Assembly: GCA_025929745.1 (NCBI GenBank)
Contig: JAICPQ010000156.1
Coordinates: 1-6,788 of the forward strand
Length of the DNA: 6,788 nucleotides
Source of the DNA: Burkholderiales bacterium
GTDB taxonomy: Bacteria; Pseudomonadota; Gammaproteobacteria; Burkholderiales; SG8-39
Direction: 5' to 3'
How positions within the stretch are numbered: the first letter of the stretch is position 1; every line of letters starts with the position of its first letter. Below, piece after piece: positions 1 to 6,565 of the stretch. The position numbers were made by a program, and so were the translations under genes. The notes beneath the pieces were generated by a model that had not been told where the DNA came from, made no database searches, and saw only the letters and a list, made by a program, of their open reading frames with translations.

Positions 1-450
1 CTTCAGACGCACGTCGATGATCTCGACGCCGATCCTCTTCAGGTCCTGATCGACCTTCTCGCGCACGCGCGCCATCACCTGCTCGCGCTCCCCCGACACC
101 ACCTCGTGCACCGTGCGCGCGCCGAACTCGTCGCCCTGCACGCTCACGTAGTACTGGCGCACGTCGGCGATGCGCCACTTTACGAAAGAGTCGACCAGCA
201 CCGGCCGGTTGCCCTGCGTGAGAAAGCGCAGCGGCTCGGCGTCGTCGAAGGTGAGGATGCGCATGTCGAAGTGGCGCACGTTCTGCAGGAGCGGCCACTT
301 GAAATGCAGCCCGGAGCGGTTCACCACCTCCTTGACCTCGCCGAGCTGGAACACGATCGCGTTCTGGCGCTGGTCGACGGTGAAGAGCGCGCTCGACACG
401 ATGAGCGCGACGACCGCGAGGACAGCGATGATGGGGCCGAGAGCTCTCAT
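1..450 (-). CDS. hflC: HflC, SPFH-domain subunit of the HflKC complex (N-terminal 150 residues; gene runs off the window)
   Basis: HflC pairs with HflK in a large inner-membrane SPFH (stomatin/prohibitin-like) assembly that surrounds FtsH and limits its proteolysis of membrane proteins. The visible part begins MRALGPIIAVLAV, has one membrane segment at about residues 6-24, then the SPFH domain: VDQRQNAIVFQLGEV, GLHFKWPLLQNV (48-58), VLVDSFVKWRIAD (84-96), RTVHEVVSGER (112-122) and GVEIIDVRLK at the window edge. The ATG shares its A with the hflK TGA (TGATG), so translation is probably coupled; no strong Shine-Dalgarno is seen. The usual helix between the YYVS motif and RTVHEVVSGER appears to be missing: QGDE (105-108) runs straight into FGARTV. 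From memory, family members have about 20 more residues there. The frame stays open. Identity is secure; function of this copy is less so because the rest of the gene is not seen. Confidence 0.93.
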   Translation of the reverse strand, partial: MRALGPIIAVLAVVALIVSSALFTVDQRQNAIVFQLGEVKEVVNRSGLHFKWPLLQNVRHFDMRILTFDDAEPLRFLTQGNRPVLVDSFVKWRIADVRQYYVSVQGDEFGARTVHEVVSGEREQVMARVREKVDQDLKRIGVEIIDVRLK

Positions 451-1640
451 CAGCGTTCGTTGCGCTCGCGACCGCGCAGCGCTTCGCGCGAGCGCGGACC
501 GGCTTCGGCCGGCGGTTCGGGCGGCGTGGCGCGCGGCGCCGGCGTTTCGGTGCCCGCGCCCGCGCTCTGCATGACCTTCTCGAGCGGCAGGTAGAGCAGG
601 TTGCCGGAGCCGCGATAGTCCATCATGATCTTCGAGGTCGAGGTGAGCACCGCCTGCATGGTCTCGATGTAGATGCGCTCGCGCGTGACCGCCGGCGCCT
701 TGGCGTACTCGGCGAGCACCTGCTTGAAGCGCGACGCATCCCCGTCGGCGTTGGCGATCACGCGCTGGCGGTAACCTTCGGCTTCCTGCTGCAGCCGCGC
801 CGCGGTGCCGCGCGCGCGCGGGATCACGTCGTTGGCGTAGGACTGGCCTTCGTTCTTCTGGCGCTCGCGGTCCTGACCGGCCTTGACCGCGTCATCGAAC
901 GCGGCCTGCACCTGCTCGGGCGGCTGCGCGTTCTGGACTGTCACCGTGCTCACCTGAATGCCGGTGCCGTAGCGATCGTGGATCTGCTGCATGAGATCGC
1001 GCGACCGGTTCGCCACGTCGACCTGGGTCTCGTACAGGATCGCGTCCATGCGGTTCTTGCCGATGACCTCGCGCATCGCCGTCTCGGCGATCTGCATCGC
1101 CGATTCGTCGGGCCGGCGCACGTTGAAGACAAAGTCGCGCGCGTCCTTCACCGTGTACTGCACCGCGAACTGCAGGTCGACGATGTTCTCGTCGTCGGTG
1201 AGCATCAGCGATTCCTTGAGCACCTTGGTGCGCACGTTGTTGCGGTAGCCGACTTCGAGCGTACGCACCTGCTGCAGATTGACGATCTCGTTCGACTGGA
1301 TCGGCCACGGCAGCCGCCAGCGCAGGCCCGGCGACGTTTCCTGCGAGTAGCGTCCGAAGGTGAGGACGACGCCACGCTGGCCTTCCACCACGATGTAGAA
1401 CCCGCTCGCCAGCCACACGGCGATGACGAGGGCGAGCAGCACACCGGCGCCGCCGCCCAAACCGCGCGCGCTCGGCGGGCGCGGTGGCTCGTCGCCGCCG
1501 CGGCGCCGACCGAAGAGATCACTCAAGCGCCGGTTGAAGTTGCGCCACAGTTCGTCCAAATCCGGCGGGCCCTGGTTGCCGCCAGAGGGTCCCTGCGGGC
1601 CGCGGGAACCGCGCCCCCAGTTGGGGTCGTTCAAAGACAT
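450..1640 (-). CDS. hflK: HflK, SPFH-domain subunit of the HflKC complex
   Basis: HflK is a single-pass inner-membrane protein whose periplasmic SPFH domain assembles with HflC around FtsH. The 396 residues look complete. A cytoplasmic Gly/Pro/Arg-rich N-terminus (1-60) carries the PPDLDELWRNFNRRL block at 25-39. A membrane segment follows at about 66-84 (VLLALVIAVWLASGFYIVV), then the SPFH domain from about 85 (EGQRGVVLTFGRY, PGLRWRLPWPIQ, DENIVDLQFAVQY). After it come QPPEQVQAAFDDAVKAGQDR (239-258) and a helical region (about 260-315) with NEGQSYANDVIPRARGTA. The tail beyond 356 is Pro/Glu/Arg-rich and probably disordered. The start lies 6 nt after the hflX stop with no purine-rich site upstream, so translation probably depends on coupling to hflX. 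The stop overlaps the hflC start by 1 nt. The domain order matches the family throughout. Confidence 0.97.
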   Translation of the reverse strand: MSLNDPNWGRGSRGPQGPSGGNQGPPDLDELWRNFNRRLSDLFGRRRGGDEPPRPPSARGLGGGAGVLLALVIAVWLASGFYIVVEGQRGVVLTFGRYSQETSPGLRWRLPWPIQSNEIVNLQQVRTLEVGYRNNVRTKVLKESLMLTDDENIVDLQFAVQYTVKDARDFVFNVRRPDESAMQIAETAMREVIGKNRMDAILYETQVDVANRSRDLMQQIHDRYGTGIQVSTVTVQNAQPPEQVQAAFDDAVKAGQDRERQKNEGQSYANDVIPRARGTAARLQQEAEGYRQRVIANADGDASRFKQVLAEYAKAPAVTRERIYIETMQAVLTSTSKIMMDYRGSGNLLYLPLEKVMQSAGAGTETPAPRATPPEPPAEAGPRSREALRGRERNER

Positions 1641-1646
1641 GTGGTT

Positions 1647-2792
1647 TTAGTGAGTATGGGCCGGAAGAGCGCTGGGGCCTCGATCCGTGGCGCGCGCCTT
1701 TGCGAACTCGGCGATCGCTTCGCGCAGCAGTCCGATTCCGGCGCCAGTGCGCGCGCTCACGAATACGCGGGAAATCCTACCATATTGATCGCGCTCGATT
1801 CTTGGCTCCATCGCGGCCGCGTCGATCTTGTTCCAGACGAGAATGCGCGGCGCTTCGCCCGCCGGTATCTCGGCGAGCACGGCATGGACCGCCTGCGCCT
1901 GCTCCTCGCGCACCGCCGAGGACGCGTCGACCACATGGAGGAGGAGATCCGCATGCACGGTTTCCTCCAGCGTCGCGCGAAAGGCCGCCACCAGCCCGTG
2001 CGGCAGCTCGCGGATGAAGCCGACGGTGTCCGAGATCACCACGTTGCCTGCCTGGGGTATCCACAAGCGTCGCGTGGTGGTATCGAGCGTCGCGAAGAGC
2101 TGGTCGGCTTCGTAGGCCCTGGCGCGAGTGAGCGTGTTGAAAAGCGTGGACTTGCCGGCATTGGTGTACCCGACGATCGAAACCGACAGCACCTCGCCGC
2201 GTGCCCGTGCGCGGCGCTGCACGGTCCTTTGCTTCTTCAGCGTGTCGAGCTTCTTCTTAAGAACACGAACCCGGTTGGCGATATAGCGCCGATCGAGCTC
2301 AAGCTGCGTCTCGCCCGGGCCGCCGGTCTTGCCCAGGCCGCCGCGCTGGCGCTCAAGGTGCGTCCAGCCGCGCACCAGGCGCGTGGCGTGATGCTCGAGC
2401 TGCGCGAGCTCGACCTGGAGCTTGCCTTCGTTGGTCTGCGCGCGCTGCGCGAAGATCTCGAGGATGAGCTCGGTGCGGTCCATGACGCGGCGCGCGATCT
2501 CGCGCTCGACGTTGCGCTCCTGCGCCGGCGAGAGCGCGTGGTTGAAGACCACGTACATCGCGCCGATTTCTTCCGCCGCGCGCGCGATTTCCTGGACCTT
2601 GCCCGAGCCGGCGTAGAACTTCGGATCGGGCCGCGCGCGGCGGCCCTTGATGACGCGATGGCGCTTCACGCCGGCGCTCTCGACGAGGCGCACGACCTCT
2701 TCGACGCTCTCCTCGTAATTGTCGTCGCCGAAGTCGAGGCAGACGACGACCGCCGCCTGGGGATCGGCGGCTGCGGCGGGGCGCTCGATCAA
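1647..2792 (-). CDS. hflX: HflX, ribosome-associated GTPase
   Basis: HflX is a translational GTPase that binds the 50S subunit and splits stalled or heat-damaged ribosomes. The 381-residue product has the HflX N-terminal domain (about 10-110, with FYAGSGKVQE at 59-68 and ALSPAQERNVE at 86-96), a basic linker (ETQLELDRR, coiled-coil-like 165-195) and the G domain. G motifs are GYTNAGKST (208-216), TLDTT (235-239), DTVGF (255-259), NKID (321-324) and SA (346-347). It ends about 35 residues after G5 and so lacks most of the C-terminal domain of the 426-residue E. coli protein; this may be normal for the lineage. The start is TTG, chosen because MIERP aligns with the E. coli MFDRY start and no ATG, GTG or other TTG lies in frame for at least 80 nt upstream. 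An AAGGA sits only 1 nt before it, which is unusually close. It lies 7 nt after hfq. Confidence 0.95.
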   Translation of the reverse strand: MIERPAAAADPQAAVVVCLDFGDDNYEESVEEVVRLVESAGVKRHRVIKGRRARPDPKFYAGSGKVQEIARAAEEIGAMYVVFNHALSPAQERNVEREIARRVMDRTELILEIFAQRAQTNEGKLQVELAQLEHHATRLVRGWTHLERQRGGLGKTGGPGETQLELDRRYIANRVRVLKKKLDTLKKQRTVQRRARARGEVLSVSIVGYTNAGKSTLFNTLTRARAYEADQLFATLDTTTRRLWIPQAGNVVISDTVGFIRELPHGLVAAFRATLEETVHADLLLHVVDASSAVREEQAQAVHAVLAEIPAGEAPRILVWNKIDAAAMEPRIERDQYGRISRVFVSARTGAGIGLLREAIAEFAKARATDRGPSALPAHTH

Positions 2793-2799
2793 ATCCTTG

Positions 2800-3036
2800 C
2801 TACTCGGGATCCTTATCGGCGCCGAGGCTGATCGGGCGCGACGGGACCACGGTGGAGATGGCGTGCTTGTAGACCATCTGGGTGACGGAATTGCGCAGCA
2901 GCACGACGTATTGGTCGAAGGACTCGATTTGTCCCTGCAGCTTGATGCCGTTCACGAGGTAGATGGAGACCGGCACATGCTCCTTGCGAAGCGTGTTCAA
3001 GAATGGGTCTTGTAGCAACTGCCCTTTGTTGCTCAT
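2800..3036 (-). CDS. hfq: Hfq, RNA chaperone
   Basis: Hfq is a hexameric Sm-like protein that pairs small RNAs with mRNAs and affects mRNA stability. The 78-residue product holds the full Sm fold: Sm1 at about 23-48 (SIYLVNGIKLQGQIESFDQ) and Sm2 with QMVYKHAISTVVPSRP (53-68). Proximal-face uridine-binding residues are present as Q9, D10, Y43 (Phe in E. coli) and Y56-K57-H58. The rim reads R17-K18-E19-H20 instead of RRER. The tail after residue 68 is only about 10 residues, much shorter than in E. coli. The chosen ATG begins MSNKGQLLQDPFLN, the usual family start; an in-frame ATG 42 nt upstream is not used because a good ribosome site (AAGAGAG, 6 nt away) serves this one. It heads the hfq-hflX-hflK-hflC block, 43 nt downstream of aroC. 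Confidence 0.98.
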   Translation of the reverse strand: MSNKGQLLQDPFLNTLRKEHVPVSIYLVNGIKLQGQIESFDQYVVLLRNSVTQMVYKHAISTVVPSRPISLGADKDPE

Positions 3037-3040
3037 GTTC

Positions 3041-3049
3041 TTCTCTCTT
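3041..3049 (-). promoter_or_regulatory. Ribosome binding site of hfq
   Basis: On the minus strand AAGAGAGAA lies upstream of ATG at 3036, with 6 nt between AAGAGAG and the start. It decides the start: the in-frame ATG at 3078 would add 14 residues not found in Hfq proteins as I know them. Confidence 0.7.
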
Positions 3050-3079
3050 GGGAGTTTTATCGCCGGCTTTGCATCCATA

Positions 3080-4180
3080 CTAATTGATTTTACGGCCCTT
3101 TACTACCGTCGGCGGCGAGACGTCGGCGCATTGCGCGCGATGCCGAAGTGCATGATCGGCAAGGACACAGGCGAGCATGGCTTCGGCGATGGGGGTGGCG
3201 CGGATGCCGACGCACGGATCGTGGCGCCCGGTGGTCTCGATCGTCGTCGGCTGGCCGCGCACGTCGATCGTGCGACGTGGAAGTCGGATGCTTGAGGTGG
3301 GTTTGAGCGCGAGCGACACCGTGAGGTCCTGCCCGGTGGAGATGCCGCCAAGCACGCCGCCGTTGTTGTTCGAAAGAAATCCGTCGGGGGTCATTTCGTC
3401 GCCGTGCTCGCTTCCCTTCTGCACGATGGACTCAAATCCAGCACCGATCTCTACGCCCTTGACCGCATTGATGGACATCATGGCCCAGGCGATGTCGGCG
3501 TCGAGCCGCCCGTACACCGGCTCGCCCCAGCCCACCGGAACGCCCTCGGCCACCACGTTCACGCGAGCGCCGCATGAATCGCCGCTCGCGCGCAGCTCGT
3601 CCATGAATTTTTCCAGCTCGGGTACCTGCGCGGCATCGGCGGCGAAAAACGGGTTCCTGTCCACGTCGCTCCACGAGCGAAACGCGAGCTTGCGTGGACC
3701 AAGCTGCGCCAGATAGCCGCGGATCTGCACGCCGTAACGCTCGTTCAGCCACTTCTTCGCGATCGCACCGGCGGCGACGCGGATCACCGTCTCGCGCGCC
3801 GAGGCGCGACCGCCGCCGCGCGGATCGCGCGCGCCGTACTTTTGCCAGTAGGTGTAATCGGCGTGTCCCGGGCGAAACTTCTCGGCAATCGCCGAGTAGT
3901 CCTTCGAGCGCTGGTCTTCGTTGCGGACAAGAAAGCCGATCGCGGTGCCGGTGGTGCGTCCTTCGTACACGCCGGAGAGAATCTCCACCGCATCCGATTC
4001 GCGCCGCTGCGTGACGTGGCGCGACGAACCCGGCTTCCTGCGCTCGAGCTCGCGCTGCAGGTCCGCCGCCGAGAGCGCAAGTCCCGGCGGACAGCCGTCG
4101 ACGACGCCGCCGTAGGCCGGGCCATGCGATTCGCCGAACGAGGTGACGCAGAAAAGCGTACCGAACGTATTGCCGGACAT
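3080..4180 (-). CDS. aroC: Chorismate synthase
   Basis: AroC makes chorismate from 5-enolpyruvylshikimate-3-phosphate in the last common step of the shikimate pathway; the enzyme needs reduced FMN and is a cytoplasmic tetramer. The 366-residue product has the family's usual length and its three signatures: GESHGPAYGGVVDGCPPG (16-33, His19), GGGRASARETVIRVAAGAIA (122-141) and RHDPCVGIRATPIAEAM (319-335). The second catalytic histidine is H106 in RPGHADYTYW. I chose the ATG giving MSGNTFGTLF, the normal family start. An ATG 12 nt upstream (4192) overlaps the amidohydrolase stop as ATGA and would add MIRN; coupling could favour it, and the sequence does not settle this. It sits between an amidohydrolase gene (8-nt gap) and hfq (43-nt gap), an unusual neighbourhood for either. 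Confidence 0.97.
   Translation of the reverse strand: MSGNTFGTLFCVTSFGESHGPAYGGVVDGCPPGLALSAADLQRELERRKPGSSRHVTQRRESDAVEILSGVYEGRTTGTAIGFLVRNEDQRSKDYSAIAEKFRPGHADYTYWQKYGARDPRGGGRASARETVIRVAAGAIAKKWLNERYGVQIRGYLAQLGPRKLAFRSWSDVDRNPFFAADAAQVPELEKFMDELRASGDSCGARVNVVAEGVPVGWGEPVYGRLDADIAWAMMSINAVKGVEIGAGFESIVQKGSEHGDEMTPDGFLSNNNGGVLGGISTGQDLTVSLALKPTSSIRLPRRTIDVRGQPTTIETTGRHDPCVGIRATPIAEAMLACVLADHALRHRAQCADVSPPTVVKGRKIN
3087..3092 (-). promoter_or_regulatory. Possible -10 box of an hfq promoter
   Basis: Minus-strand TAAAAT at the end of aroC matches TATAAT at 5 of 6 positions and would start a transcript near 3080, leaving a leader of about 44 nt before hfq. No convincing -35 hexamer lies 15-18 bp upstream; the bases there are GC-rich. 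The aroC tail and the gap are noticeably AT-richer than their surroundings. This is a weak call, and hfq may simply be read through from aroC. Confidence 0.22.
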
Positions 4181-4188
4181 GTTTCGGA

Positions 4189-5478
4189 TCATCTCACGAA
4201 AAATTCGCGCGTCTCGAATACGCGCGCGGCGAGGGCTTTGCCGTTCGCGCGCAGGCTGCGCTTCAGCACGAAGTCGAAGAGGAGCGGATTGTGCAGCCGG
4301 ATATCGCGCAGCACCGGCGCTGCGGCCGGCTCGAGCAGCTTGAGCGAAACGAGATAGTCCACCGAAAAGATCGGCATCACGCCGGGCAACGGATAGTCCG
4401 AGCCGTTCAGCAGCCGCGCATGCCAGGCGTCAGCTTCGATCACGCGCGCGAGCGCGGGACCGGCGCGGTTCACCTGCGTCATCGCGGAAACATCGCCGTA
4501 GCAGTTCGCGTAGCGCTCGAAAACGCGCACGAACAGCGAAAAGCTCTCGACATAGGGCCCGTTCGCGCCGCGATCGAGATCGCGGTCCTCGCCCATGGAG
4601 GCGCAATGCGCGACCACCACACGCACACCAGCGTCGAGCGCGCGGCGCAAGCGCAGCGGGTTGCCGAAGTCGTGCGCCTCGCGACCGAGCACCGCGCGCT
4701 CGAGGCCCGCGTGCGCGACGAGCGGCAGGTCGGCTTTTTTCAGAGCCTGGAAGAATTGATCGCATCTTGAGGATGCCGGATCGATGCCCATGGCCGATGG
4801 AAGCCACTTCACCGCGCGCGCGCCGTCGCGCACCGCCTGCTCGAGCGCCGCGACGGCGTCGCCGCGATACGGATGAATCGAGGCCGCCCATTCGAAATAA
4901 TCCGGGTGCTTTCGTGCCACGTCGCGCGCGTAGCGGTCGGGGATGTGGAAGATAGTGTGAACCGCGTCGGGCTCGCCGCGCTCGTCGTAGGCGCGCTCGA
5001 ATGCGTAAAGCAGGAGCTTCGCGCCCGGGCGCATGCCGTCAATCAGATTGTGCATGCGCTCCACGTAGGCGCGATCGACGCTGTCGCGCGCCTGGTGCGC
5101 GCATCCCGCATTCAGGAAGAACAGGCGCCGCGCGTACTGCCCCGGGTTGAGCAGGCTGTCCGTCGCGGGGTTGACGTAGATGCCGCTGTCCGAGTCGCCG
5201 GTGCCGACGAGATGCGAGTGGCTGTCCCACACGCGCGTGGCGTCGATTCCCTCCCATGCCGCGCGCACGAGCTCGTGGTTTGCGAGATGCCGCGGCAGCT
5301 CGGCATGGCACGGATTCCAGAAGCCCTGCTCCGGCCAATAGCGCCACGCCGCGGCAGCGGCGATGCCGGCAGCGCCGACGCCGCCTAGGAGAAGCTTTCT
5401 ACGCGGGCCAATTCTTGATGTAACCCTTGAGCATCTTGTTTTCGAAGTCCTGTTCTTCGAGCACCGCTTTGGCGACAT
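4189..5478 (-). CDS. Tat-signal amidohydrolase-family metal-dependent hydrolase (TIM barrel)
   Basis: This is a probable exported zinc-type hydrolase of the amidohydrolase superfamily (Amidohydro_2-like); the substrate is unknown. Candidate metal ligands are all present: HxH at H87/H89 (DSHSH), K224 in VKWLP, H256 in VAHAG, H291 in VAHCAS and D361 in NGSDYPLPG. The N-terminus is strongly basic (1-28) with a twin-arginine motif PRRKLLLGG (25-33) and an Ala-rich hydrophobic stretch to about 45, suggesting Tat export; no clear cleavage site is seen, so it may stay anchored. The only ATG upstream of the RR motif is at 5478, inside the CBS gene, giving an 80-nt out-of-frame overlap. The alternative is a rare ATT start near 5412, which would leave only IGP before RR. 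I see no lipobox. Its stop lies 8 nt before the aroC start. Family call is firm; start and cellular location are less so. Confidence 0.87.
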   Translation of the reverse strand: MSPKRCSKNRTSKTRCSRVTSRIGPRRKLLLGGVGAAGIAAAAAWRYWPEQGFWNPCHAELPRHLANHELVRAAWEGIDATRVWDSHSHLVGTGDSDSGIYVNPATDSLLNPGQYARRLFFLNAGCAHQARDSVDRAYVERMHNLIDGMRPGAKLLLYAFERAYDERGEPDAVHTIFHIPDRYARDVARKHPDYFEWAASIHPYRGDAVAALEQAVRDGARAVKWLPSAMGIDPASSRCDQFFQALKKADLPLVAHAGLERAVLGREAHDFGNPLRLRRALDAGVRVVVAHCASMGEDRDLDRGANGPYVESFSLFVRVFERYANCYGDVSAMTQVNRAGPALARVIEADAWHARLLNGSDYPLPGVMPIFSVDYLVSLKLLEPAAAPVLRDIRLHNPLLFDFVLKRSLRANGKALAARVFETREFFVR

Positions 5479-5833
5479 CTCGGAACGAGATCACGCCGAT
5501 CAGCCGTCCGTCGTGCAGCACCGGCAGGTAGCGCGCGCCGCTCGCGATCATCGTGCGGCGCAGGTCGTTCACTTCCATGTCCGGAGTCGCGGTGACCGGG
5601 TTCTTCACCATGATGTCGGCGACTTTGACGTCGTTGAGCGTGCCGCCGCGCGCAGCGATCGCGCGCAGCAGCTCGTGGAAGGTGAGCATCCCTACCATGC
5701 GGTCCTGCTCCAGCACGACGAGCGAGCCAAGGTTCTCTTTCGCCATCGTCGCGACCGCATCGGTGGCGCGCCCGGCCGGGTCGATGCTCAGGAGGCGATT
5801 GCCCTTCACGCGCAGGATCTCTCTTACTTGCAT
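5399..5833 (-). CDS. Two-CBS-domain protein
   Basis: This is a stand-alone pair of CBS domains, a fold that usually senses adenine nucleotides and regulates a partner; no partner is evident here. The 144 residues hold CBS1 at about 4-60 (SIDPAGRATDAVATMAKENL, GSLVVLEQDRMVGMLTFHEL) and CBS2 at about 72-128 (VADIMVKNPVTATPDMEVND, ARYLPVLHDGRLIGVISFRD). The second carries the nucleotide-binding-type G-x-x-S-x-x-D pattern (113-119); the first has Glu in place of Asp (G48...E54). The C-terminal helix VLEEQDFENKMLKGYIKNW matches similar proteobacterial proteins. The start is set by a strong AAGGAGG 8 nt upstream; an in-frame TTG 30 nt earlier is rejected. It is first in the minus-strand run, divergent from the SDR gene. 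Its last 26 codons overlap the amidohydrolase start, and its TAG lies within that protein's two Arg codons. Confidence 0.9.
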   Translation of the reverse strand: MQVREILRVKGNRLLSIDPAGRATDAVATMAKENLGSLVVLEQDRMVGMLTFHELLRAIAARGGTLNDVKVADIMVKNPVTATPDMEVNDLRRTMIASGARYLPVLHDGRLIGVISFRDVAKAVLEEQDFENKMLKGYIKNWPA

Positions 5834-5841
5834 CGCGTCTT

Positions 5842-5848
5842 CCTCCTT
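5842..5848 (-). promoter_or_regulatory. Ribosome binding site of the CBS-domain gene
   Basis: Minus-strand AAGGAGG, nearly a perfect anti-16S match, sits 8 nt before ATG at 5833. It is the strongest ribosome site in the window and fixes the start. The same bases on the other strand overlap the proposed -35 of the divergent SDR promoter. Confidence 0.88.
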
Positions 5849-5873
5849 GCGAGTCCCGCCCAAAGTCTACAAT
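5847..5873 (+). promoter_or_regulatory. Candidate promoter of the SDR gene
   Basis: TTGCGA (5847-5852, 4 of 6 matches to TTGACA) and TACAAT (5868-5873, 5 of 6 matches to TATAAT) are separated by 15 bp, shorter than the ideal 17. Transcription would start about 6-8 bp after the -10, at or next to the GTG start at 5879, implying a leaderless message. This agrees with the absence of any Shine-Dalgarno before that GTG. It is an inference from motif matches only. Confidence 0.42.
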
Positions 5874-5878
5874 CTTCC

Positions 5879-6565
5879 GTGGACAAAGTGGCCCTCGTCA
5901 CGGGCGGCGCGCAAGGAATCGGCCAGGGAATTGCTGCGCTGCTTACCGCGCGCGGCTGGCAGGTGGCGGTCGCCGACCTGCGGGAAAGCCCTGATTTCTT
6001 CTTCGTCCGCTGCGACGTGGCGCGCGAGACGGCGGTACGGGCGTGCATCGCAAAAGTGCTGAAGCGCTTTGGCCGCCTGGACGCGGTCGTGAACAACGCC
6101 GGCATCGCCGACCCGGACACTGGACCGCCGGAGCGTCTCTTGCTCAAGGACTGGAACCGGCGCATCGGCACCAACCTCACCGCAGCGTTCCTCATGGCGA
6201 AGCACGCCGCGCGCCACCTGCGCCGCACGCGCGGCGCCATAGTCAACATCGCCTCGACGCGCGCGCTGCAATCGGAGCCGAACAACGAACCTTACGCGGC
6301 GTCGAAAGCCGGCCTCATCGGGCTCACCCAGGCGCTCGCGCTCAGCTTGGGCCCGGAGGTCCGCGTGAACTGCGTGAGCCCCGGCTGGATCGCGCACCAG
6401 GCGGTGCGCCGGAAAGACCACGCGCAACACCCCGTCGGCCGCGTCGGCCGCGACGACGACGTCGCCGAGCTCGTCGCGTACCTCGTTTCCGACGCCTCGG
6501 GCTTCGTCACCGGCCAGAACTTCGTCATCGACGGCGGCATGACGAAAAAGATGATCTATCTATGA
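5879..6565 (+). CDS. Short-chain dehydrogenase/reductase (SDR family oxidoreductase)
   Basis: This is a classical SDR, an NAD(P)-dependent oxidoreductase; the substrate cannot be told from sequence. The 228 residues carry the Rossmann motif TGGAQGIG (8-15), D33 at the end of the second strand (favouring NAD(H)), NNAG (72-75) and the catalytic tetrad N99, S126, Y139 and K143 (YAASK). The C-terminal part has VSPGW (167-171) and GQNFVIDGGMTKKMIYL at the end. It is somewhat short because the segment between strand 2 and CDVARE (45-50) is trimmed. The start is GTG, giving MDKVALVTGG, the usual SDR opening; no ATG lies in frame before it and no ribosome site is visible. A possible promoter places the transcript start at the GTG. 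Divergent from the CBS gene (45 bp apart), it overlaps the next gene by ATGA. Confidence 0.92.
   Translation: MDKVALVTGGAQGIGQGIAALLTARGWQVAVADLRESPDFFFVRCDVARETAVRACIAKVLKRFGRLDAVVNNAGIADPDTGPPERLLLKDWNRRIGTNLTAAFLMAKHAARHLRRTRGAIVNIASTRALQSEPNNEPYAASKAGLIGLTQALALSLGPEVRVNCVSPGWIAHQAVRRKDHAQHPVGRVGRDDDVAELVAYLVSDASGFVTGQNFVIDGGMTKKMIYL

Noticed and set aside
106..594. Plus-strand open frames over hflC and the hflK end
   Set aside because: They are antisense to conserved SPFH-domain sequence, with low-complexity Arg/Ala/Ser-rich products and no ribosome site.
978..2831. 617-codon open frame on the plus strand across hflK and hflX
   Set aside because: It is antisense to two clearly conserved genes, is rich in Arg/Ala/His/Asp/Glu as expected from the complement of GC-rich codons, and shows no domain. 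Long antisense frames are common at this base composition.
2977..2988. Hfq rim sequence RKEH in place of RRER as a possible loss of function
   Set aside because: As I recall, RKEH is normal in betaproteobacterial Hfq; all pocket residues are kept.
3037..3078. Upstream in-frame ATG for hfq (14 extra residues)
   Set aside because: The added residues are not part of Hfq as known, and the strong ribosome site serves the ATG at 3036.
5363..5878. In-frame extension upstream of the SDR GTG start
   Set aside because: It lies antisense to the CBS gene, contains no SDR sequence, and the Rossmann motif sits at its normal distance from the GTG at 5879.
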